Shown here: piece by piece, positions 44,964 through 55,204 of the stretch
Layout: every line of letters starts with the position of its first letter
Numbering within the stretch: the stretch's first letter is position 1
Origin: Anderseniella sp. Alg231-50
GTDB lineage: Bacteria; Pseudomonadota; Alphaproteobacteria; Rhizobiales; Aestuariivirgaceae
Length of the DNA: 64,000 bases
Assembly (NCBI RefSeq): GCF_900149695.1
Contig: NZ_LT703003.1
Span: 2,407,434 to 2,471,433 of the forward strand
Reading direction: 5' to 3'
Translations under genes and position numbers: made by a program
Notes under the pieces: model-generated
What the model saw: only the letters and a program-made list of their open reading frames with translations
Told to the model about the DNA's origin: nothing
The model's database searches: none

Positions 44964-46565
44964 TTACCTGTTGAGGAACTCCAGGTCGTACTTGTCCTTG
45001 TAATCAGGCGCCGGATGCTCTTCATGCAGGGTTTTCACCATGCCATAGATCATCAGAAGCACAATTACCGCAATTGGCAGCCCAGCTACAATCGATGCTG
45101 TCTGCAAGGCGCTCAAGCCGCCTGCCAGCATCAACACGGCCGCTACAACTCCCACGGTCAATCCCCAAAAAATGCGGAATTTGATGGGCGGGTGCTCGTC
45201 TCCCATGGAAAGCATCGTGCATAGCACAAGCGTGCCGGAGTCAGACGAAGTCACAAACCATGAAATCAGAAGCACCGTGATCAGGGCATAGATCGGCGTG
45301 GTCAGCCAGCTATAGCCAAATCCGGCTACGGTCTGGAACACGCCGCGGGCATAATCATCGTTGACTGCTTCAGCAACACCTGCGTTGTAGAACAGATCAA
45401 CACCCGCAGCAGCTCCGCCGAAAACACCCATCCAGATCATCACTACGGAGACCGGAACGAACAGCACGGCAATACAGAACTCGCGGATGGTCCGCCCCTT
45501 GGATACGCGGGCGATAAACATGCCCACAAACGGGCACCACGCAATCCACCATCCCCAGTAGAAAATGGTCCACCAGCTCTGCCACTCGTTCTTGGGGTCC
45601 CCGTTGATCCAGAAACCCATCGGAACGACGTTCCACAGATAGTCGCCTATTCCCGAGATGGTTACCCCGAGAAGAAACGCCGTTGGCCCAAGAACAAGAA
45701 ACAGGATCAGCAGTCCCAGGCTAGCGATTACGTTCATCTCGGACAATATCCGCACCCCCTTGCCGACACCCGACGCCGCAGACGCGGTTCCCAGCACCGT
45801 AATGATCGCGACCAGTATCAATTGATTGGTCAGGTTGTTTTCCATCAGTCCGAGACGTTCGATACCTGCGGCTATCGGCGTGATGCCGAGGCCAAGGGAT
45901 GTTGCAATACCGAAAATCGTACCAAATACCGCAATCAGGTCGACCAGATGCCCCCAGGGACCGTAGATCCGGTCTTTCAGGATCGGGTAAAGGGCTGCAC
46001 GGGGTGTCAGCGGCAAGTCATTGCGGTAGGCGAAATACGCCAGACACAAGCCTGCCAGTACATAAAGTCCCCAACCATGGAATCCCCAATGGAAGATTGT
46101 CACGGTTACTGCCTTGACGGCAGCGGCTGTGGAATTTGCCTCAATACCGGTTTGATCAGCAATCGGGTTGCCCTGAATATGGAACATTGGCTCCGAGACG
46201 CCCCAGTAAATCAAGCCTGATCCGAGACCGGCTGAAAACAGCATCGCAATCCAGGAAAAGGTCGAAAAGTCCGGCTCATCATCATCCTTGCCCAATTTCA
46301 CATCGCCAAACCGGCTGAACAACAGCCAAAGCGAGAAGAACAGGGCGGCATTCACGACCAGTACGTAAAACCAGTCCATTGTTCCAATTATGAAATTCTT
46401 GCCGACCAGGAATACGGCCGATGAGCGTTCCACATCGATGATGGTATAGCCGACAAAGGCCAGGATCATCATCATGGACGCAATCGCCATGGTCGCATTC
46501 ATACCCGCAAAAAGGCCTGTTTTGGCAATCAGGTTGTCGGGCTTATTGGGTGAATTGTCAGACAT
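44964..46565 (-). CDS. BCCT-family betaine/carnitine/choline transporter
   Basis: 533 residues, about 12 helices. The substrate-site tryptophan motif WTIFYWGWWIAWCPFVG and the loop FIARVSKGRTIREF (about 325-360) are those of BCCT carriers, and HWGFHGWGLY and GLGSGLIYWGVSEPMFH are also typical. It imports a quaternary ammonium compound, probably the substrate of the adjacent demethylases, using sodium or protons. Followed by 12 nt from an orphan periplasmic binding protein gene upstream on the same strand, so they may share a transcript. Confidence 0.93.
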   Translation of the reverse strand: MSDNSPNKPDNLIAKTGLFAGMNATMAIASMMMILAFVGYTIIDVERSSAVFLVGKNFIIGTMDWFYVLVVNAALFFSLWLLFSRFGDVKLGKDDDEPDFSTFSWIAMLFSAGLGSGLIYWGVSEPMFHIQGNPIADQTGIEANSTAAAVKAVTVTIFHWGFHGWGLYVLAGLCLAYFAYRNDLPLTPRAALYPILKDRIYGPWGHLVDLIAVFGTIFGIATSLGLGITPIAAGIERLGLMENNLTNQLILVAIITVLGTASAASGVGKGVRILSEMNVIASLGLLILFLVLGPTAFLLGVTISGIGDYLWNVVPMGFWINGDPKNEWQSWWTIFYWGWWIAWCPFVGMFIARVSKGRTIREFCIAVLFVPVSVVMIWMGVFGGAAAGVDLFYNAGVAEAVNDDYARGVFQTVAGFGYSWLTTPIYALITVLLISWFVTSSDSGTLVLCTMLSMGDEHPPIKFRIFWGLTVGVVAAVLMLAGGLSALQTASIVAGLPIAVIVLLMIYGMVKTLHEEHPAPDYKDKYDLEFLNR

Positions 46566-46577
46566 TCTTCCTTCCCC

Positions 46578-47744
46578 TTATCTTGTTGTACCGGCTGCAC
46601 CCTGCTGGCCCGATTCCGCCAGCCACGCGTCAAACGCTTCTTTCAGGGATGCATGATTCTTCGACCACCACTGCGCATCAGACCGGATCGAAACCTTGTC
46701 TGCATAGGCAGGTCCGTTCGGCAATTGTGCCTGCACGTCTTCCGGCAACAGTGCCAGCGACGATTTTCTGGTTGGCCCGTTGGGCAGTTGCTTCACCATG
46801 TTTGCCAGCGATTCAGAGCTGCTGGCAAACCGGATGAAATCAATGGCGGCTTGTTTGTTGAGGCTGCCTTTGGGAATGCCGAAAAGATCGAGTTCGATGA
46901 CCCGGCCATCCCAGATGATCGAAAATTTGGCATTCTCCTTCTGCGCTTCGGTGGCTCCGGTGGTCGCCCAGATCATGCTCATGGCCGCCTCACCGGCATT
47001 CAGCAGCCGCACCGGCTCCAGTCCCTTTGTCCACAGTTGCAGGCCTGGTTTGATCGCATCCATCTTTTTCAGGGCACGTTTGACACCATCTTGCGTTTCC
47101 AACAGCGGGTAGACATCCTGCGGTGCAACTCCGTCGGCAATCAGGGCCCATTCCATGACCACCGAAGGATCCTTGCGAATAGCGCGCCGACCGGGGAATT
47201 TCTTGGTATCGAAGAAGTCGGCTATTGAGCCTGGGGCACCGTCGGTAAAGACGTCCTTGTTGTAGCCGTAGGCAGTGGCCCAGACGATAACGCCTACCCC
47301 GCACTTGTTGAGCGCGCCATCGACGAAGTCGTCACGAAACTTTGCACCGTCCTTGCCGTCAGGCAGATCAATATCTTCAAGGTTCTCAAGCAGGCCTTCA
47401 TTGCATGCGCGAAGCGAATCTGCCTGGGTCAGATCGACCACATCCCAGATGACGTTTGCAGATTCCACCTGGTCGCGGATCTCATCTATACCGCCGGCAT
47501 AGTGTTCCACCCGCACGCGTGAGCCCCGGGCCATTTCGTACGGCCTGACAAACCCAAGCATCTGGCTTCGCATATAGGGTCCGGTCCAGGAAGTGAATGT
47601 CAGCGCCCTGCCGGCGCTCATGGCATCACCACCTGATGTGGTTGAACTGTCCTGGGCGTGACTTGCGCCCGAAACGGTCATGCATCCCAGAATGACCAAC
47701 GCAATCAATCGGCCGCACGCATACTTCACTGGATTCAAGCTCAT
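46578..47744 (-). CDS. Orphan periplasmic binding protein (PotD-like polyamine type)
   Basis: 388 residues. A signal peptide ends at ASHAQDS. Mature blocks such as LTFTSWTGPYMRSQMLGFVRPYE, IWDVVDLTQADSLRAC and IVWATAYGYNKDVF, then FFDTKKFPGRRAIRKDPS, match the spermidine/putrescine-binding family. No ATPase or permease genes accompany it; instead it lies 12 nt ahead of a BCCT carrier gene. It may deliver an amine to a carrier, or act with transporter parts elsewhere. Ligand not known. Confidence 0.85.
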   Translation of the reverse strand: MSLNPVKYACGRLIALVILGCMTVSGASHAQDSSTTSGGDAMSAGRALTFTSWTGPYMRSQMLGFVRPYEMARGSRVRVEHYAGGIDEIRDQVESANVIWDVVDLTQADSLRACNEGLLENLEDIDLPDGKDGAKFRDDFVDGALNKCGVGVIVWATAYGYNKDVFTDGAPGSIADFFDTKKFPGRRAIRKDPSVVMEWALIADGVAPQDVYPLLETQDGVKRALKKMDAIKPGLQLWTKGLEPVRLLNAGEAAMSMIWATTGATEAQKENAKFSIIWDGRVIELDLFGIPKGSLNKQAAIDFIRFASSSESLANMVKQLPNGPTRKSSLALLPEDVQAQLPNGPAYADKVSIRSDAQWWSKNHASLKEAFDAWLAESGQQGAAGTTR

Positions 47745-48022
47745 CCAACCTACTCCCGTAATTCTTGTTTTGCTCCCGCAAGAGCAACCCGGCTTCGGCA
47801 GAACCCGAAAAGTTGCTCGAACATGTCAGAGGCGGTCAGCACCGGGGTATTGTCCCCGGTAACCAAAATTCGTCCTGATCCGGTGTGGCCAAAGTACCCG
47901 CCCACTTGTCGGAACAGCCTCGTATCTGTTTTTTAGAATCCTGCCCTAACCTCCGCATCGAAAAAGCCTAGGTTGAAAAACAACTATAAATTTTGCGATT
48001 TCAGCCATAGATTTCACTTGTT

Positions 48023-48976
48023 ATGACAATCTCGCCCATACTGATGGATTTCCTGCTGCTGGATGGTTTCTCCAACATGGTTCTCGCAAGTGGTCTCGAA
48101 CCTTTGCGGGCCGCCAACAGTCTGTCCGGTCAAAAGCTGTATGAGTGGCGGTTGCTGAGTGTCGAAGGATCGACTGCAACCAGTTCGAGCGGCATTGAAA
48201 TCCGGTGCAAGAATCTCAATTCAGTGTCCCGGCTGCCGGAGAACCTTTTTACAATTGCCGGCGTCGGCGCGCGTGAACATGCCACGCGCACGACCAGCGC
48301 CGCATTAAGAAGACTGGACCATCACGGCTGTGATCTCGGTGCCATCGACATGGGCGCGTGGCTGCTGGCCAGCGCCGGTGTTCTGGACGGATACAGGGCG
48401 ACCGTCCACTGGGAGGAGCTCGGCGATTTCGCCGAGACATTTCCCAATGTGAAGGTTGTAAGCGACCGGTTTGTTTCCGATGGTCCCCGCATCAGTGCCG
48501 GCGGTGCCACGGCGGGGCTGGAAATGATGATTTCGCGCATATATTCGGACTACGGCTCGGCACTGGCCTTCGACGTCACCAATATGTTCGTCTACGATGC
48601 CGAGATGAAATACCGCGAGGGTCGCGGTGCCATCAACCTGAGTGTCTCAAACCGGTCGCCGCAAATGCTCAAGGCAATCGACGCCATGCGCGCCCATATA
48701 GAAGAGCCGCTGTCGGTCGACCAGATTGCGATTCTGGCCTCGTGTTCTCAGCGCACCCTTACCCGGATTTTTTTGCGGGAGATCAATGTGTCGCCGGGCC
48801 GGTACTATGCTTCAATCCGCCTGTCAGCCGCGCGGAGACTGGTTGAGGAAACCAGGTTGTCCTGTTCCCAGATCGCTGCCAAGACAGGGTTTTCGTCGTC
48901 TGCGTCGCTCGCGAGAGCCTATTCCGCACACTATGGCACGACCATTCGCAAGCACCGTGCAGGTCGGCTGAACTAA
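48023..48976 (+). CDS. GlxA-type AraC-family regulator (GbdR/CdhR-like)
   Basis: 317 residues. An N-terminal GATase1/DJ-1-like domain (MDFLLLDGFSNMVLASGLEPLRAAN, to about 190) in which the nucleophile position reads AIDMGAWLLASAGVLDG, without the catalytic cysteine, and a C-terminal AraC domain with SVDQIAILASCSQRTLTRIF and FSSSASLARAYSAHYG. This pattern is that of GbdR and CdhR, activators of betaine and carnitine breakdown. Divergent from the binding protein/BCCT unit, which it probably controls. Confidence 0.88.
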   Translation: MTISPILMDFLLLDGFSNMVLASGLEPLRAANSLSGQKLYEWRLLSVEGSTATSSSGIEIRCKNLNSVSRLPENLFTIAGVGAREHATRTTSAALRRLDHHGCDLGAIDMGAWLLASAGVLDGYRATVHWEELGDFAETFPNVKVVSDRFVSDGPRISAGGATAGLEMMISRIYSDYGSALAFDVTNMFVYDAEMKYREGRGAINLSVSNRSPQMLKAIDAMRAHIEEPLSVDQIAILASCSQRTLTRIFLREINVSPGRYYASIRLSAARRLVEETRLSCSQIAAKTGFSSSASLARAYSAHYGTTIRKHRAGRLN

Positions 48977-49021
48977 AGTCCCGTGACCACATCACAGGGC
49001 ATTGAGCCACGACGCTCGGCC

Positions 49022-51736
49022 CTAGCCACTATTGCGCAGGCCGGCGGCAATGCCGTTGATGGTAAGCTGAATGCCGCGCAAAACCTTGGGATCCTGCGAC
49101 TGGGCCCGGCTCAGCTTCATCATCTCGACCTGAATATGATTGAGTGGATCGAGATACGGGAAGCGGTTCTGGATCGACCGGTTCAGCAGCGGGTTGCGTT
49201 CCAGCAGTTCATGCTGGCGGCTGATGCGGAGCACCGCGTCAACCGTGGACTGCCATTCCCCGCGGATGCGGCCGTAAATGGTTTCACGCAGGGTTTCGTC
49301 TTCGACCAGGTTGGCATAACGCCGGGCAATGGCCATGCTGGTTTTGGCCAGCACCATGTCCATGTTCGACAACTGGGCCCGGAAGAACGGCCAGGCATTG
49401 TAAAGCTCGGTCAGCTTGTCTGTCGTGTTGTTCGGATCTGCGTCCAGCCATTTCTCCACCGCTGCCCCGAAGCCATACCAGCCCGGCAGCATGACACGGC
49501 ATTGTGCCCAGCTGAACACCCAGGGAATAGCGCGCAATGCCGTGATGTCACGGGTCTTGGCGCGCGACGCAGGCCGTGAACCGATGTTCAGGGTCGCGAT
49601 CTCGTTGATCACCGTTGAAGACCAGAAAAAATCCTCAAAGCCTTCGGTTTCGTAGACCAGGTCGCGATAGGCGGCAAACGCATAGGCCGACAGGTCTTCC
49701 ATGATCTGGAGCCATTCCGCCGGAACGGCATGCTTGTCAGGCTGCTCCAGCGAGGCTTCAAGCGTGGCTGCGACAAGGGTTTCCAGGTTGCGCCTGCCAA
49801 GCCAGGGGTTTGAATACTTGCTTGAAATGATCTCGCCCTGCTCGGTGACCCGGATCTGGCCCTGAACGGCCCCCGCAGGCTGGGCAAGAACAGCTTCAAA
49901 TGCCGGACCGCCGCCGCGCCCCACCGAACCGCCGCGCCCATGGAACAGGCGCAGGCGGACACCGTGGCGGGTCAGGAGTGCGACCAGGCCTGTTTCGGCC
50001 TTGTAGAGTTCCCAGCCGGAGGTAACAAATCCACCGTCCTTGTTGCTGTCCGAGTAACCCAGCATGACTTCCTGCACACCGCCGAGATGATCAACCAGCT
50101 TGCGGTAAGCGGGGATCGACAACAGCTGATCCATGATTTCGGTACACGCCCGTAAATCCTCGATGGTCTCGAACAGCGGCACAATATTTACGCTGGCAGT
50201 ACCCTCCGGCGTTATCAGACCGGCCTCCTTGAGCAGGATCGCCAGTTCAAGCAGATCGGACACGCTGGTGGTATTGGAAATGATCGACGTGGTGATGACC
50301 CGCGGGCCGTACTTCTGGTGCGCCTCGTTGGCCGCCCTGAAAATAGCCAGTTCCTTTGCCGTCTCCTCGCTGTAATCCCAGTACGGGCGCAGCAGTGGCC
50401 GGTGCCGGGTAAGTTCCGTTTCCAGGATTTCGACCCGCTCAGCTTCACTCATCGCAAGGTAGTCGACGTCCGGGTCCACGGCAGCCAGAAGATCTGCCAC
50501 GGTGCGCTGGTGCACATCCGAGTTTTGCCGTAGGTCGAGACTGGCGAGATGGAACCCGAAGCATTCCACTGCCCGGCGCAAGCTGCTGAGACGGCCATTG
50601 GCGATCAGCTTCGAGCCGTTTTCGCACAATGAAGCGTACATGACATCGAGGTCTGCAATCAGTTCATCCGGTGTCTGGTAAGGCGGATACACGTTATCGT
50701 CGTTTTCCGAAGCCGTCCCGGTCAGGTTGTGCCTTGTCGCCATAACACGGTGCTTGATCAGTCGTGAGACCAACCGATACGGCTCCTTTTCCCTGTGAGC
50801 GGACTTGTCGGGCGAACCTTGCGCCAGCGCCAGCACCGCGTCGGAGACATTGGACACGGTGGTCGCAATCGACAGTTCGCTCCTCAGCCCTTCGAGTTCC
50901 TCAAGATAATAGTTCAGTGCAGCATCGGTCTGCAGAGTCAGGGTCTGTTGCAGGACATCTGCTGTCACAAACGGATTGCCGTCCCTGTCGCCGCCGATCC
51001 AGCTGCCCATCTGGATAAACTTCAGCGACGGCATGGCCTTGCCGTCCAGATGCCGGGCAAGCGTCTCCTCGACCTGCTGGTGCAGCCGGGGCACTTCGGC
51101 CAGAAAGGTGCTGTTGTAATACGATACGCCATTCTTGACTTCATCCGCCACCGTGAGCCTGGAGCGGCGCAAAAGGTTGCTTTGCCACAGGGTCTCGATG
51201 GCGATGCGCAACTGCGTCTCCGTGGCTGCCAGTTCCTGCGCGGTAAGCTGGCCGCGCTCGCGTTCGCGCAGCAGGTCGACAATGTCGCTTTCCCAGTACA
51301 TGGTCGTGCGCCGCCGCACCTCTGTCGGATGGGCGGTCAGAACCGGCGACACCAGCGCGGTTTCAAAGAATTTCGCCAGTTGGCCGGCGGTCATTCCTGA
51401 CGCAAGTGCTGTACTAATGGCGCGCTGCAGGGAACCGGCCCGCGGCGGAGACCCTGCCAGTTCATGATGATGGGTACGGCGGATGTGGTGCTGGTCCTCG
51501 GCAATGTTTGCCAGGTGCGAGAAATAACTGAAGGCGCGGATCACCTCGACCGCCTGCTCCGGCGTCAGTTGTTCCAGCAGGTCCTGGAGCTCGTCATGGG
51601 ATGGTTTGTCATCCGACCTGTGCAACCGCGTCGAAGTCCGGCGAATGTTTTCGACAAGGTCGAAAATCTCGTTGCCCTCCTTGTCGCGCACGCAGTCGCC
51701 CAGCATGCGCCCAAGCAGGCGGATGTCTTCCTGCAA
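49022..51736 (-). CDS. ppc: Phosphoenolpyruvate carboxylase
   Basis: 904 residues from TTG 51736. Active-site motifs are [14 protein letters not shown] (His near 135), [28 protein letters not shown] and [14 protein letters not shown], and the C-terminal [15 protein letters not shown] is the expected end. It carboxylates PEP to oxaloacetate, refilling the TCA cycle. The start is uncertain: coding-like sequence ([21 protein letters not shown]) continues upstream to an ATT codon at 51802-51800 preceded by AAAGGA, with no ATG/GTG in frame before a stop. Both starts have a plausible ribosome site. Monocistronic. Confidence 0.95.
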   Translation of the reverse strand: MQEDIRLLGRMLGDCVRDKEGNEIFDLVENIRRTSTRLHRSDDKPSHDELQDLLEQLTPEQAVEVIRAFSYFSHLANIAEDQHHIRRTHHHELAGSPPRAGSLQRAISTALASGMTAGQLAKFFETALVSPVLTAHPTEVRRRTTMYWESDIVDLLRERERGQLTAQELAATETQLRIAIETLWQSNLLRRSRLTVADEVKNGVSYYNSTFLAEVPRLHQQVEETLARHLDGKAMPSLKFIQMGSWIGGDRDGNPFVTADVLQQTLTLQTDAALNYYLEELEGLRSELSIATTVSNVSDAVLALAQGSPDKSAHREKEPYRLVSRLIKHRVMATRHNLTGTASENDDNVYPPYQTPDELIADLDVMYASLCENGSKLIANGRLSSLRRAVECFGFHLASLDLRQNSDVHQRTVADLLAAVDPDVDYLAMSEAERVEILETELTRHRPLLRPYWDYSEETAKELAIFRAANEAHQKYGPRVITTSIISNTTSVSDLLELAILLKEAGLITPEGTASVNIVPLFETIEDLRACTEIMDQLLSIPAYRKLVDHLGGVQEVMLGYSDSNKDGGFVTSGWELYKAETGLVALLTRHGVRLRLFHGRGGSVGRGGGPAFEAVLAQPAGAVQGQIRVTEQGEIISSKYSNPWLGRRNLETLVAATLEASLEQPDKHAVPAEWLQIMEDLSAYAFAAYRDLVYETEGFEDFFWSSTVINEIATLNIGSRPASRAKTRDITALRAIPWVFSWAQCRVMLPGWYGFGAAVEKWLDADPNNTTDKLTELYNAWPFFRAQLSNMDMVLAKTSMAIARRYANLVEDETLRETIYGRIRGEWQSTVDAVLRISRQHELLERNPLLNRSIQNRFPYLDPLNHIQVEMMKLSRAQSQDPKVLRGIQLTINGIAAGLRNSG

Positions 51737-51802
51737 AGGGGCGTCCTTGGCAGTATCTCGTATCTCGGACGTGTTCCGGTTGGCAAAGGCGGCGGTGGAA
51801 AT

Positions 51803-52133
51803 GGCGGTGTCCTTTCAGGATGACTGAATTCAGCATGCTGTTGAATTGTCGGCAAGGCAACAGCTCCTACGACGCAATGCAGCAATATACTGCCATTTAT
51901 GTTGCAGCGCAGCAAGTCAATGATGACACGCGCTGCCAATCACATCCGACAAGGCACGGAACCGCCATTTCATCTCTATTCGGGAATAGCCTGAATTGTC
52001 AGGCAATCGCACCTTGTTCCGTAACGGGACATGGGCCACACTTTTATGGCGCTGGCGATGATCATAGCGCCAATAAAATGCGCTACCTGGGACGGTTACT
52101 GTTTGTCAGATTGACCAAGGGAGAAACAACAAG
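51803..52133. other. 331-nt gap between ppc and tctC
   Basis: Divergent promoter region with no convincing gene. A near-palindrome GGCGCT (52048-52053) and AGCGCC (52066-52071), spaced by 12 nt and extended by AT on both sides, could be an operator for tctC. I saw nothing else clear. Confidence 0.5.
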
Positions 52134-53117
52134 ATGTTGAATCGTCGAGTTCTTAGCAAAACGGCCATGTTGGCAATGGCCGGATTCATGACTGCGATCG
52201 CTGCCCTGCCGGCAGCGGCCGAATATCCTGAGCGTCCCATAACCCTCATCGTACCGTGGGGTGCCGGCGGCGGTACCGATGCAACCGGCCGTATGATCGC
52301 AGGCCTGCTGAAAGACGAACTGGGTCAGCCGGTCAATGTTGTCAATCGCACTGGCGGCAGCGGCGTTGTCGGCCATTCGGCCATCGCAAACGCAGCTCCC
52401 GACGGGTACACCATTGGCGTCGTTACCGTTGAAATCGGCATGATGCATTGGGCCGGCCTGACCGAACTTACCGGCAAGGACTACACGCCGATTGCGCTGT
52501 ATAATTACGATGCCGCAGGCCTGCAGGTACGCGCCGACAGCGAGTGGAAAACCGCAAAGGACGTTGTAGATGCCATCAAGGCAAATCCGGGCAAGTTCAA
52601 AGCGTCCGGGACCGGTCAGGGCGGTATCTGGCATCTCGCACTGGCAGGCATGCTGAACACCGCAGGCACCGACCCGGCAGCAGCTCCATGGGTTCCCTCA
52701 AAGGGAGCAGCCCCCGGCCTGCAGGAGCTGGTCGCAGGCGGCGTTGATATCGTCACCTGTTCAGTTGTTGAAGCATCGGCCCTGATCAGCGCCGGCAAGG
52801 TCAAGTCGCTGGCGGTCATGGATGATGTCAAACTGGGCGCCTTCCCCGACGTACCGACCTTGAAGGAAGCATCCGGTCTCGACTGGAAACTGGCCGCATG
52901 GCGCGGTGTGGCAGGTCCCAAGGGCATGCCGGACGAAGCAACCGCCAAACTGTCTGCAGCCCTGGAAAAGGTCTGGAAGTCTGCGGAATTTCAGGAATTC
53001 ATGAAGGGCCGCGGTTTCGGTCTGGTATGGAAACCGGGAGCGGAATTCGCCACTTGGATGGAAGAAAGTGACGCCTCGCTCGGCACGGTAATGAAAGCCG
53101 TCGGCCTGGCCAAATAA
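52134..53117 (+). CDS. tctC: Tripartite tricarboxylate transporter binding protein (TctC)
   Basis: 327 residues with GGGAGAA upstream. A signal peptide ends at PAAAEYP; the mature family motifs are PERPITLIVPWGAGGGTDATGR, GGSGVVGHSAIANAAPDGYT and GKFKASGTGQGGIWHLAL. It is a Bug/TctC periplasmic binding protein that gives a carboxylate to TctAB. A strong hairpin separates it from tctB. Confidence 0.93.
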   Translation: MLNRRVLSKTAMLAMAGFMTAIAALPAAAEYPERPITLIVPWGAGGGTDATGRMIAGLLKDELGQPVNVVNRTGGSGVVGHSAIANAAPDGYTIGVVTVEIGMMHWAGLTELTGKDYTPIALYNYDAAGLQVRADSEWKTAKDVVDAIKANPGKFKASGTGQGGIWHLALAGMLNTAGTDPAAAPWVPSKGAAPGLQELVAGGVDIVTCSVVEASALISAGKVKSLAVMDDVKLGAFPDVPTLKEASGLDWKLAAWRGVAGPKGMPDEATAKLSAALEKVWKSAEFQEFMKGRGFGLVWKPGAEFATWMEESDASLGTVMKAVGLAK

Positions 53118-53143
53118 CGGACCGGCCGTCCAGTACCATTAAG

Positions 53144-53182
53144 AAGAAAGGTTCGTTGCGCCTGCAGCGTACCTTTCTTTTT
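53144..53182 (+). terminator. Hairpin with T run between tctC and tctB
   Basis: AAGAAAGGT (53144-53152) pairs with ACCTTTCTT (53171-53179); an inner stem CGTTGC/GCAGCG with one G-T pair extends it, and five T follow (53178-53182). It is a good intrinsic terminator 27 nt after tctC; read-through would give lower expression of tctBA than of the binding protein. Confidence 0.65.
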
Positions 53183-53208
53183 GGACGCCCAGGAGCGATA
53201 GTTCGGTC

Positions 53209-53682
53209 ATGCGGTTCAATGACAGTGTGTTTGGCCTGATCCTGATTGCATTCGCAATCGCGGAAATCTCCTACGCGCGCACATTTCCCAGACTGCACGG
53301 ACAGGATTACGGACCGGATCTGTTCCCCGTCATAATCGGTGCGGGGCTTATGCTGTTTGGCGGCATCCTGATTGCGCGGGGTTGGGCGCGCCGCGCAACT
53401 CAACCGCTGGTGGTTGTTGGAGATTGGGCGCAAGACCGCGGCAATGTGGTCAATGTCATCATCCTGCTTGGCAGCATTGTTTTCTACATCGTATTCTCGA
53501 CCTGGTTGGGCTTTATTCCGACCGCTTTGCTGATCCAGTCCGTGCTGTTGGTCCGGCTTGGTTCAAGCCTGGTCACAAGTGTCGTCATAGCCACGATCTC
53601 CACCATGGTGATCCACACGCTGTTTGCAAAACTGCTGCTGGTGCCCCTGCCCTGGGGTCTGCTGCTACCGCTTGCGTGGTGA
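53209..53682 (+). CDS. tctB: Tripartite tricarboxylate transporter small permease (TctB)
   Basis: 157 residues, four helices, starting MRFNDSVFGLILIAFAIAEI. The small membrane subunit of the TTT carrier, with the family pattern of helix pairs separated by a charged middle loop (RGWARRATQPLVVVG). Lies between tctC and tctA; the tctA start follows 5 nt after its stop. Confidence 0.88.
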   Translation: MRFNDSVFGLILIAFAIAEISYARTFPRLHGQDYGPDLFPVIIGAGLMLFGGILIARGWARRATQPLVVVGDWAQDRGNVVNVIILLGSIVFYIVFSTWLGFIPTALLIQSVLLVRLGSSLVTSVVIATISTMVIHTLFAKLLLVPLPWGLLLPLAW

Positions 53683-53686
53683 GCGC

Positions 53687-55195
53687 ATGGAAACGATTCT
53701 CAAAGCCCTCACCCTTGTAACCGACCCATACACGTTGGGCGTCATGCTTCTAGCGGCCATGTTTGGCTTGTTCGTCGGTGCCATTCCGGGGCTTACCGCC
53801 ACCATGGCAACGGCGCTCCTGATACCGTTCACCTTTTTCATGGACCCGGTTCCCGCCATTGCGGCAATCGTCGCGACGGTTGCCACTGCAATCTTTGCAG
53901 GAGACATACCAGGCGCCCTGCTGCGCATTCCCGGTACGCCTGCTTCAGCCGCCTATTGCGACGAAGCCTACGCCATGACCAAGAAAGGTCTTGCAGAACG
54001 CGCCCTCGGCATTGCCCTGGTCACATCGGTTATCGGCGGGCTGGCCGGGTCCATAGTGTTATCACTCAGCGCACCGGCACTTGCCGAATTCGCAATCCAG
54101 TTCTCCTCGTTCGAATATTTCTGGCTGGCCTGCCTGGGGTTGTCATGCGCCGTCATCATTTCAACCGGCTCCACCATAAAGGGCTTTGTGTCACTGCTGA
54201 TCGGGCTGTTCATCGCCACCATCGGCATTGATGGCACGGCGGGACATCCGCGGTTCACCTTCGGTAACATCGAACTGATGGGCGGCGTGAGCTTTATTCC
54301 GGCCATGATCGGCATGTTCGCCATCTCCGAAGTGCTGCGTTACGTGGCATCCAGGCGCACCGTCATTGAGGTGCCACAGCAATCCGTCGGCAGCGTGTTC
54401 TCAGGTCTTGGTCGGATCCTGCTGCGCTACAAGTTCAACATCGCCCGTGGCAGTTCCATTGGCGCGGTGGTCGGCATTTTGCCGGGTGCCGGAGCCGATA
54501 TCGCCGCCTGGATCTGTTATGCAATTTCCAAGAAGCGATCGAAGGAGCCAGACAAGTTCGGCACCGGCCATCCCGAAGGGCTGGTTGATGCAGGCTCTGC
54601 CAACAATGCCAGCCTGGCCGGCGCTTGGGTGCCGGCAATTGTCTTTGGCATTCCCGGCGATTCCATAACCGCCATAGTCATCGGCGTACTCTACATGAAG
54701 GGCATGAACCCCGGCCCGATGGTATTCATCCAGAACCCGGAACTGATCTACGCCGTGTTCATCGCATTTTTTCTTGCCAATCTGGCCCTGTTGCCGTTGG
54801 GTTTTGCGGCCATCAGACTGTCGCGCCAGATTCTGAAAATACCACGCCGTGTGCTCATGCCGCTGATCCTCATGTTCTGCATGGTCGGCGCATTTGCCAT
54901 CAACAACACGGTCTTCGGCATCACCGTTATGTTGGTTCTCGGCATCGTCGCCTACCTGATGGAGGAAAACGGCTTTCCTGTAGCACCTGCCATTCTCGGC
55001 ATCGTCCTCGGCGGCATGGTCGAGGACAATTTCATGGCATCGATGATCAAGGCCGACGGCAGCATGTTAGGCTTCTTCTCCCGCCCCATAGCGGCAACCC
55101 TCGGCGTCATCACCATCATGCTGTGGCTCATGCCAATCCTGGTAGCAGCATGGAATCAATACCGACGAGCGCGAAATCCAACCGTCGATACATGA
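53687..55195 (+). CDS. tctA: Tripartite tricarboxylate transporter large permease (TctA)
   Basis: 502 residues from ATG 53687; the frame open to 53624 overlaps tctB and is not used. About 12 helices. Typical are GLFVGAIPGLTATMATALLIPFTF, YAMTKKGLAERALGIAL, and GILPGAGADIAAWICYAISKKRSK. Together with TctB it forms the proton- or sodium-driven carrier for the tctC ligand. The stop is 9 nt from the convergent proW gene. Confidence 0.94.
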   Translation: METILKALTLVTDPYTLGVMLLAAMFGLFVGAIPGLTATMATALLIPFTFFMDPVPAIAAIVATVATAIFAGDIPGALLRIPGTPASAAYCDEAYAMTKKGLAERALGIALVTSVIGGLAGSIVLSLSAPALAEFAIQFSSFEYFWLACLGLSCAVIISTGSTIKGFVSLLIGLFIATIGIDGTAGHPRFTFGNIELMGGVSFIPAMIGMFAISEVLRYVASRRTVIEVPQQSVGSVFSGLGRILLRYKFNIARGSSIGAVVGILPGAGADIAAWICYAISKKRSKEPDKFGTGHPEGLVDAGSANNASLAGAWVPAIVFGIPGDSITAIVIGVLYMKGMNPGPMVFIQNPELIYAVFIAFFLANLALLPLGFAAIRLSRQILKIPRRVLMPLILMFCMVGAFAINNTVFGITVMLVLGIVAYLMEENGFPVAPAILGIVLGGMVEDNFMASMIKADGSMLGFFSRPIAATLGVITIMLWLMPILVAAWNQYRRARNPTVDT

Positions 55196-55204
55196 TGCAG
55201 ATCC

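Noticed and set aside
47770..47787. TTGCTC/GAGCAA inverted repeat before the orphan binding protein
   Set aside because: Arms are only 6 bp and in a short 5' region; not strong enough to call an operator.
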